This document shows, one piece after another, positions 13,529-16,798 of a stretch of 16,798 bases of DNA (positions within the stretch are counted from its first letter, which is position 1; every line of letters begins with the position of its first letter). Source of the DNA: JBFELO01 sp041552055. GTDB lineage: Bacteria > Acidobacteriota > Thermoanaerobaculia > Thermoanaerobaculales > Sulfomarinibacteraceae. The stretch is from contig JBFELO010000100.1 of the NCBI GenBank assembly GCA_041552055.1, positions 1 to 16,798 of the forward strand, in the 5' to 3' direction. The notes below the pieces were generated by a model, which saw only the letters and a list, made by a program, of their open reading frames with translations, was not told where the DNA came from and ran no database searches. The position numbers were made by a program, and so were the translations under genes.

Positions 13529-14304
13529 GAGCCCTCGGCGACTCGCTCCCAGCGCGTTCGGGCTCGGAGCACGTCGGCCCCGTCCGAACGGCGACGCAGG
13601 AGGTGCAGGAACGCGCGTTCGCCGGCGTTCTGGACTTCCGATTCGACGGTGTCGCCGAATCGGCACTCGGCCTGGTAGTGGACATCGAGCACGGCCGGCA
13701 GGTGGCTCTGCCACAGCTCCTGTGGCGTGGTCTCGGTGGCCCACTGTACGTAGGCCGCGTTGTTGACGTGGTGCACCATGTCGAGGTCGGCGTATCGGAC
13801 TTCAAACGCACGCTGCCTGTCGGCGGTTTCCACCGGAGGGATTTTCTCCAGGGACGCGGGACTTTCGTCGGACAGGATCGGTCCGAGCGCATCGAGGATG
13901 AACGGCGGCAGTCGCACCGGCCGCCGCCGGTCGAGGTGCATGACGATCCACATGGTGGTCGCCTCGCCGAGCTGCGCGCCATCCTCTCCCCAGACGCGAA
14001 AGCGGCGCTCGATCATCAGCCGACTGGCAGCGTGCGGCCAGGTCTCCACCGTGATCGTGTCCCCGCCCCGGGGCCAACGGCTCATTTCCGCCCTCAACCG
14101 GGTAAGCACCCAGGCGAGCCGGTTGTCGATCAGGAACCGGACCGCGGTGTCGAGCAGGTGCGCGTGGGCGGTGGCCGCCTCCTGGAGCAGCAGCAGCATG
14201 GCGCGCACCGAGACCCTGCCGAACGGGTCGGTCTCGTAGGTACGAACCCGGTACGCCTCGCGGTATCGTGCCGGAGGTTCGTGTGGTGAGCCGGTGGTCG
14301 CCAT
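13525..14304 (-). CDS. Acyl-ACP thioesterase (FatA/FatB-like), 259 aa
   Basis: This is a double hotdog protein. The first hotdog (residues 14-125) contains 'YETDPFGRVSVRAMLLLLQEAATAHA' and 'WVLTRLRAEMSRWPRGGDTITVETWP', the second (residues 165-257) contains 'VRYADLDMVHHVNNAAYVQWATE', with the DxDxxxHVNN catalytic motif (D173, D175, H179, N181, N182). This is the signature of bacterial/plant acyl-ACP thioesterases (Pfam PF01643), which release free fatty acid from acyl carrier protein. Length (259 aa) is normal for a bacterial member. ATG 14304 is preferred; no clear ribosome binding site precedes it, and a TATACT box lies only about ten bases upstream, so the message may be leaderless. It is followed by the MBL gene with a four-base overlap. 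Confidence 0.82.
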   Translation of the reverse strand: MATTGSPHEPPARYREAYRVRTYETDPFGRVSVRAMLLLLQEAATAHAHLLDTAVRFLIDNRLAWVLTRLRAEMSRWPRGGDTITVETWPHAASRLMIERRFRVWGEDGAQLGEATTMWIVMHLDRRRPVRLPPFILDALGPILSDESPASLEKIPPVETADRQRAFEVRYADLDMVHHVNNAAYVQWATETTPQELWQSHLPAVLDVHYQAECRFGDTVESEVQNAGERAFLHLLRRRSDGADVLRARTRWERVAEGS

Positions 14305-14314
14305 GGCGGATGGT

Positions 14315-14320
14315 AGTATA
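14315..14320 (-). promoter_or_regulatory. TATACT -10 box for the thioesterase operon
   Basis: On the minus strand TATACT lies ten bases before the thioesterase ATG. There is no matching -35. If it is used, transcription would start about four bases before the ATG, which agrees with the missing ribosome binding site. Confidence 0.3.
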
Positions 14321-14386
14321 TCGGCTCGTCGGGGAGGCCGTTCACGACCGCGAGTCGGTGCGGCCAGGCGGCGACAAGCCTGCACG

Positions 14387-15166
14387 ATGTGCCTGATTCT
14401 CATTGCCAACGATGTCCACCCGAGGTACCGGCTGGTGGTTGCCGCCAACCGCGACGAGTTTTACGAGCGACCCACGGCTCGAGCGGAGTGGTGGCAGGAC
14501 CTGCCGGGCTTGCTGGGCGGCCGCGACCTGCAATCCGGCGGCACCTGGATGGGAGTGACCCGGAGCGGGCGGTTCGCAGCCGTCACCAACTTCCGCGAAC
14601 CGGGCGCGATGCGCGATGACGCCCCCTCCCGCGGAGGTCTCGTGCTCGGTGCCCTCACCACACCGTCGAGTCTCGACGATCACCTGGCACAGGTGGCGAG
14701 TGAAGGGGACAGGTACAACGGATTCAACCTGCTGGCGAGCGATGACGGCGGGTTGTGGGTGTACTCGAACCGGCACGAGGCTCCGCCGCGACCGATTGGT
14801 GAGGGTGTCTTCGGAATCTCGAACCATCTGTTCGACACGCCGTGGCCCAAGGTGGTGAACGGCAGAGAACAGCTCACCGAGGCGCTGGAGTTCGAGGGGA
14901 ACGCGCTCGTCGCTGCTCTGCTGTCACTTCTCGCCGACCGGGAGGTCCCGCCCGACGACGAGCTGCCCGACACCGGTATCGGTGTCGACTTCGAGCGAGT
15001 GCTCGGGTCGAGCTTCATCGCCAGCCCGGCCTACGGCACCCGCGCCTCGTACGCGGTTCTGTTCGACCGCGACGACGAGGTCACCTTCGTCGAGCAGAGC
15101 TTCGAGCGGGGAGAACCCGCGGGCGATCCGGTCCGGTTCGACTTTCACCTCGAGAGATCTCCGTAG
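14387..15166 (+). CDS. NRDE (TANGO2-like) family protein, 259 aa
   Basis: The protein starts M-C-L-I-L-I-A-N and carries the family-naming motif N21-R22-D23-E24 (VVAANRDEFYERPTARAEWW), followed by GLLGGRDLQSGGTWMGVTRSGRFAAVTNFR. The N-terminal cysteine right after the start Met and the length (about 260 aa) are typical of the NRDE/TANGO2 family (Pfam PF05742), and this fixes the start at ATG 14387 in spite of an open frame upstream. The human homologue TANGO2 has been tied to haem and lipid/CoA metabolism, but the bacterial role is not established. It has no signal peptide. It is divergent from the thioesterase gene, with only 82 bp between the starts, and 128 bp upstream of the flavoprotein gene. 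Confidence 0.9.
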   Translation: MCLILIANDVHPRYRLVVAANRDEFYERPTARAEWWQDLPGLLGGRDLQSGGTWMGVTRSGRFAAVTNFREPGAMRDDAPSRGGLVLGALTTPSSLDDHLAQVASEGDRYNGFNLLASDDGGLWVYSNRHEAPPRPIGEGVFGISNHLFDTPWPKVVNGREQLTEALEFEGNALVAALLSLLADREVPPDDELPDTGIGVDFERVLGSSFIASPAYGTRASYAVLFDRDDEVTFVEQSFERGEPAGDPVRFDFHLERSP

Positions 15167-15263
15167 AGCCCTAATCTCAGATTCCGCATGTCCTTGTCTC
15201 CCGAGGGAATCGGAGGCACTGGCGCTCCTGCGTTCCCCTGCGATCCTCGTGTTTTCGCGGGTC

Positions 15264-15294
15264 TATACTGTGGTGGATCGAGGAGGAGGCAATC
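15264..15294 (+). promoter_or_regulatory. TATACT -10 box and strong ribosome binding site
   Basis: TATACT at 15264-15269 has no good -35 partner. AGGAGGAGG at 15281-15289 lies five bases before the ATG at 15295 and is one of the strongest sites in the window, so the flavoprotein gene is probably well translated from its own promoter. Confidence 0.35.
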
Positions 15295-16278
15295 ATGGAA
15301 CAGGTATTCAAGACGAAGATCACCGAGATGCTCGGCATTCGGCATCCGATCGTCCAGGGTGGCATGATGTGGATGGCCAACCCCGAGTTCGTCTCTGCGG
15401 TCTCCAACTCGGGCGCCCTGGGCATCATGACGGCGCTGTCCTACGACTCTCCCGAGGAGCTGGCGGCTGCAATCGAGAAGACTCGCTCCCTCACCAAGGA
15501 GCCTTTTGCGGTCAACCTGACCTTGCTGCCCACGCTGGTGCCCAAGAACTACGACGGCTACTTCGACGCCATCATTGACAGCGGAATAGATATTGTCGAG
15601 ACCGCCGGCCGCAATCCGGAACCGTACATGGACAAGCTCAAGGGCGCCGGGATCAGGGTCATTCACAAGTGCACGTCTGTCAGATTTGCGAAGAAGGCAC
15701 AGGCCGTGGGCTGCGACGTCGTGTCGATCGATGGGTTCGAGTGCGCCGGCCACCCCGGTGAGGAGGACGTGACGTCGTTGATCCTGATCCCGCTGACCGA
15801 TGACGCGATCGACATCCCGATCATCGCGTCCGGCGGCTTCGGCGACGCGCGCGGGCTGGTCGCGGCGCTGGCGCTCGGCGCCGACGCCATGAACATGGGC
15901 ACCCGGTTCGTGGCGACCCGGGAGGCGCCGGCCCACGACAACGTCAAGCAGTGGCTGGTTGACGCCTCCGAAAACGACACGACCCTGGTGATGCGGTCGC
16001 TGCGCAACACCGAGCGGGTGCTGAAGAACCCGATCGCCGAGCAGGTCATCGAAATGGAGGCCAGGGGCGCGCCCCTCGAGGAGCTCGCACCGCTGCTCAG
16101 CGGCAAGCGGGGGTACAAGGTGCTCACCGAAGGCGACCTCGACCACGGCCTGTCGACCGCGGGCCAGATCGTCGGCATGATCCGGTCGATTCCGACTATT
16201 CAGGATCTGGTGGACACGATCATGCGCGAGGCGAGGTCGATCGCGACCGATCGGATCGCGGGCCAGCTGCTCTCGTGA
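15295..16278 (+). CDS. Nitronate monooxygenase / FabK-type FMN TIM-barrel enzyme, 327 aa
   Basis: This is a TIM-barrel flavoprotein of the 2-nitropropane dioxygenase family (Pfam PF03060). Seen are the start 'ITEMLGIRHPIVQGGMMWMANPEFVSAVSNSGALGIM' with the QGGM FMN-binding turn, the catalytic histidine motif in 'DGFECAGHPGEED' (H153), and the phosphate-binding 'PIIASGGFGDARGLVAALALGADAMNMGTRFVAT'. The family holds nitronate monooxygenases, which oxidise toxic propionate-3-nitronate, and FabK-type enoyl-ACP reductases; motif reading favours the former, but several members are mis-annotated and an enoyl-thioester reductase is possible. ATG 15295 follows AGGAGGAGG. The gene ends 25 bases before the DUF1893 gene on the same strand, so they are probably one transcript. 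Confidence 0.85.
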   Translation: MEQVFKTKITEMLGIRHPIVQGGMMWMANPEFVSAVSNSGALGIMTALSYDSPEELAAAIEKTRSLTKEPFAVNLTLLPTLVPKNYDGYFDAIIDSGIDIVETAGRNPEPYMDKLKGAGIRVIHKCTSVRFAKKAQAVGCDVVSIDGFECAGHPGEEDVTSLILIPLTDDAIDIPIIASGGFGDARGLVAALALGADAMNMGTRFVATREAPAHDNVKQWLVDASENDTTLVMRSLRNTERVLKNPIAEQVIEMEARGAPLEELAPLLSGKRGYKVLTEGDLDHGLSTAGQIVGMIRSIPTIQDLVDTIMREARSIATDRIAGQLLS

Positions 16279-16303
16279 GCATTCCCGCCGGCAGGAGGGG
16301 CGC

Positions 16304-16690
16304 GTGACCCACAGTCTCGAGGTTTTCTCGGGCGACGAGCTGGTGTTTTTCAGCGACGGCAAGTGGATCTATCCGCTGTTCGAGCTGGAGCGCTTCCTGG
16401 TCGATTACCGAGGTGCGCCGGAGGGGCTCCTCGCCGTCGACAAGATCGTCGGCAAGGCGGCGGCGATGATGCTCGTACACCTCGGTATCGGCCAGATCCA
16501 CGCCGGCATGATGAGCAGCCTCGCGGCGGCCTTTCTGCGGCAGCGGCAGGTCTCGTTCTCCTGCGACGTGCTGGTGGATCAAATCCTGTGCCGGACCGAG
16601 GAGCTGCTCGCGGACATCGATGACCTCCAACAGGCGTACCGCCTGCTCAAGCGGCGAGCCGATGGCGTCGCAAACAAACGAGTGCCATGA
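16304..16690 (+). CDS. DUF1893 family protein, 128 aa
   Basis: This is a small protein with the DUF1893 (Pfam PF08973) pattern. The core is 'LLAVDKIVGKAAAMMLVHLGIGQIHAGMMSSLAAAFL' (residues 42-78), where the DKIVGKAAA motif is diagnostic. A Thermotoga member of known structure (TM1506) has a cytidine deaminase-like fold, but no reaction is established. The start is GTG 16304, with AGGAGGGG (16293-16300) just upstream. C87 and C96 are the only cysteines. It follows the flavoprotein gene by 25 bases. Its last 44 bases overlap a probable convergent gene on the other strand. Confidence 0.82.
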   Translation: MTHSLEVFSGDELVFFSDGKWIYPLFELERFLVDYRGAPEGLLAVDKIVGKAAAMMLVHLGIGQIHAGMMSSLAAAFLRQRQVSFSCDVLVDQILCRTEELLADIDDLQQAYRLLKRRADGVANKRVP

Positions 16691-16798
16691 CGACGATTGC
16701 GACGATGCCCGCCAGCGACAGCAAAGTGGTTAGCGGCTGGATCAGCGATCTGGAGATGTCCACAGGGTGCATCAGGTTCAGACGCGCGGGGAGGGGGA
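16647..16798 (-). CDS. Partial protein end with one membrane helix (unidentified)
   Basis: On the minus strand an open frame enters from the right edge and ends at TGA 16649-16647. The last residues read MHPVDISRSLIQPLTTLLS, then LAGIVAIVVMALVCL, then RRHRLAA. This is a hydrophobic helix followed by a basic tail, as at the cytoplasmic end of a membrane protein. The frame is open to the edge, so this is either the C-terminus of a larger protein or a small protein starting at the internal ATG. It overlaps the DUF1893 gene tail by 44 bases, convergently. A competing plus-strand frame from ATG 16687 has no ribosome binding site and a less protein-like composition. No family recognised. Confidence 0.4.
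   Translation of the reverse strand, partial: PLPARLNLMHPVDISRSLIQPLTTLLSLAGIVAIVVMALVCLRRHRLAA

Noticed and set aside
16687..16798. Plus-strand gene starting in an ATGA overlap with the DUF1893 gene
   Set aside because: No ribosome binding site and no family pattern in 37 codons; the minus-strand frame has a membrane helix with basic tail. Not fully excluded because the window ends here.

Overview
This is a GC-rich, gene-dense bacterial window with 15 recognisable protein genes, two of them near or at the edges, plus a probable partial gene at the right edge. I see no tRNA, rRNA, CRISPR array, transposase or phage gene. The genes suggest an organism able to do oxygen-sensitive CoA-ester chemistry: a [4Fe-4S]/flavin 4-hydroxybutyryl-CoA dehydratase-type enzyme, a two-subunit 2-hydroxyacyl-CoA dehydratase/benzoyl-CoA reductase-type enzyme with its ATP-dependent activase, a molybdopterin enzyme and a multi-cluster ferredoxin protein. 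The phylum cannot be fixed from the sequence. The low-complexity intergenic repeats resemble what I recall from some Acidobacteriota and related genomes, but that is a weak hint.

Region by region. (1) 1-1354, minus strand: the start of an acyl-CoA dehydrogenase gene (cut by the window edge) preceded by a GST-fold protein gene, with an octamer-repeat/hairpin spacer between them. (2) 1500-3883, plus: an AbfD-type dehydratase followed two bases later by a haloalkane dehalogenase-type alpha/beta hydrolase whose ribosome binding site lies in the end of the dehydratase gene. (3) 4047-4982, plus: an exported metallo-beta-lactamase-fold protein, closed by a strong hairpin. (4) 5129-8902, plus: a winged-helix/polyferredoxin protein, a MarR regulator and a DMSO-reductase-family molybdoenzyme. 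They are tightly packed behind a good sigma70-like promoter and an AT-rich leader with an imperfect direct repeat. (5) 8903-9345: a non-coding spacer with heptamer and hexamer repeats. (6) 9346-12541, plus: three genes with 4-bp overlaps encoding the two dehydratase/reductase subunits and one activase. (7) 12635-14304, minus: an acyl-ACP thioesterase and an MBL hydrolase, overlapping by 4 bp. (8) 14387-16690, plus: an NRDE/TANGO2 protein, a nitronate monooxygenase-type flavoprotein and a DUF1893 protein. (9) Right edge: a probable minus-strand C-terminus with one membrane helix.

How they may work together (inference): regions 4 and 6 look like one functional module. The activase injects high-energy electrons into the two-subunit enzyme, the ferredoxin protein and the molybdoenzyme could supply or balance electrons, and the MarR protein could sense a CoA-ester or acid. 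Region 2, with the GST and acyl-CoA dehydrogenase next to it, could convert an omega-halogenated short-chain acid to an enoyl-CoA, but the substrate is unknown.
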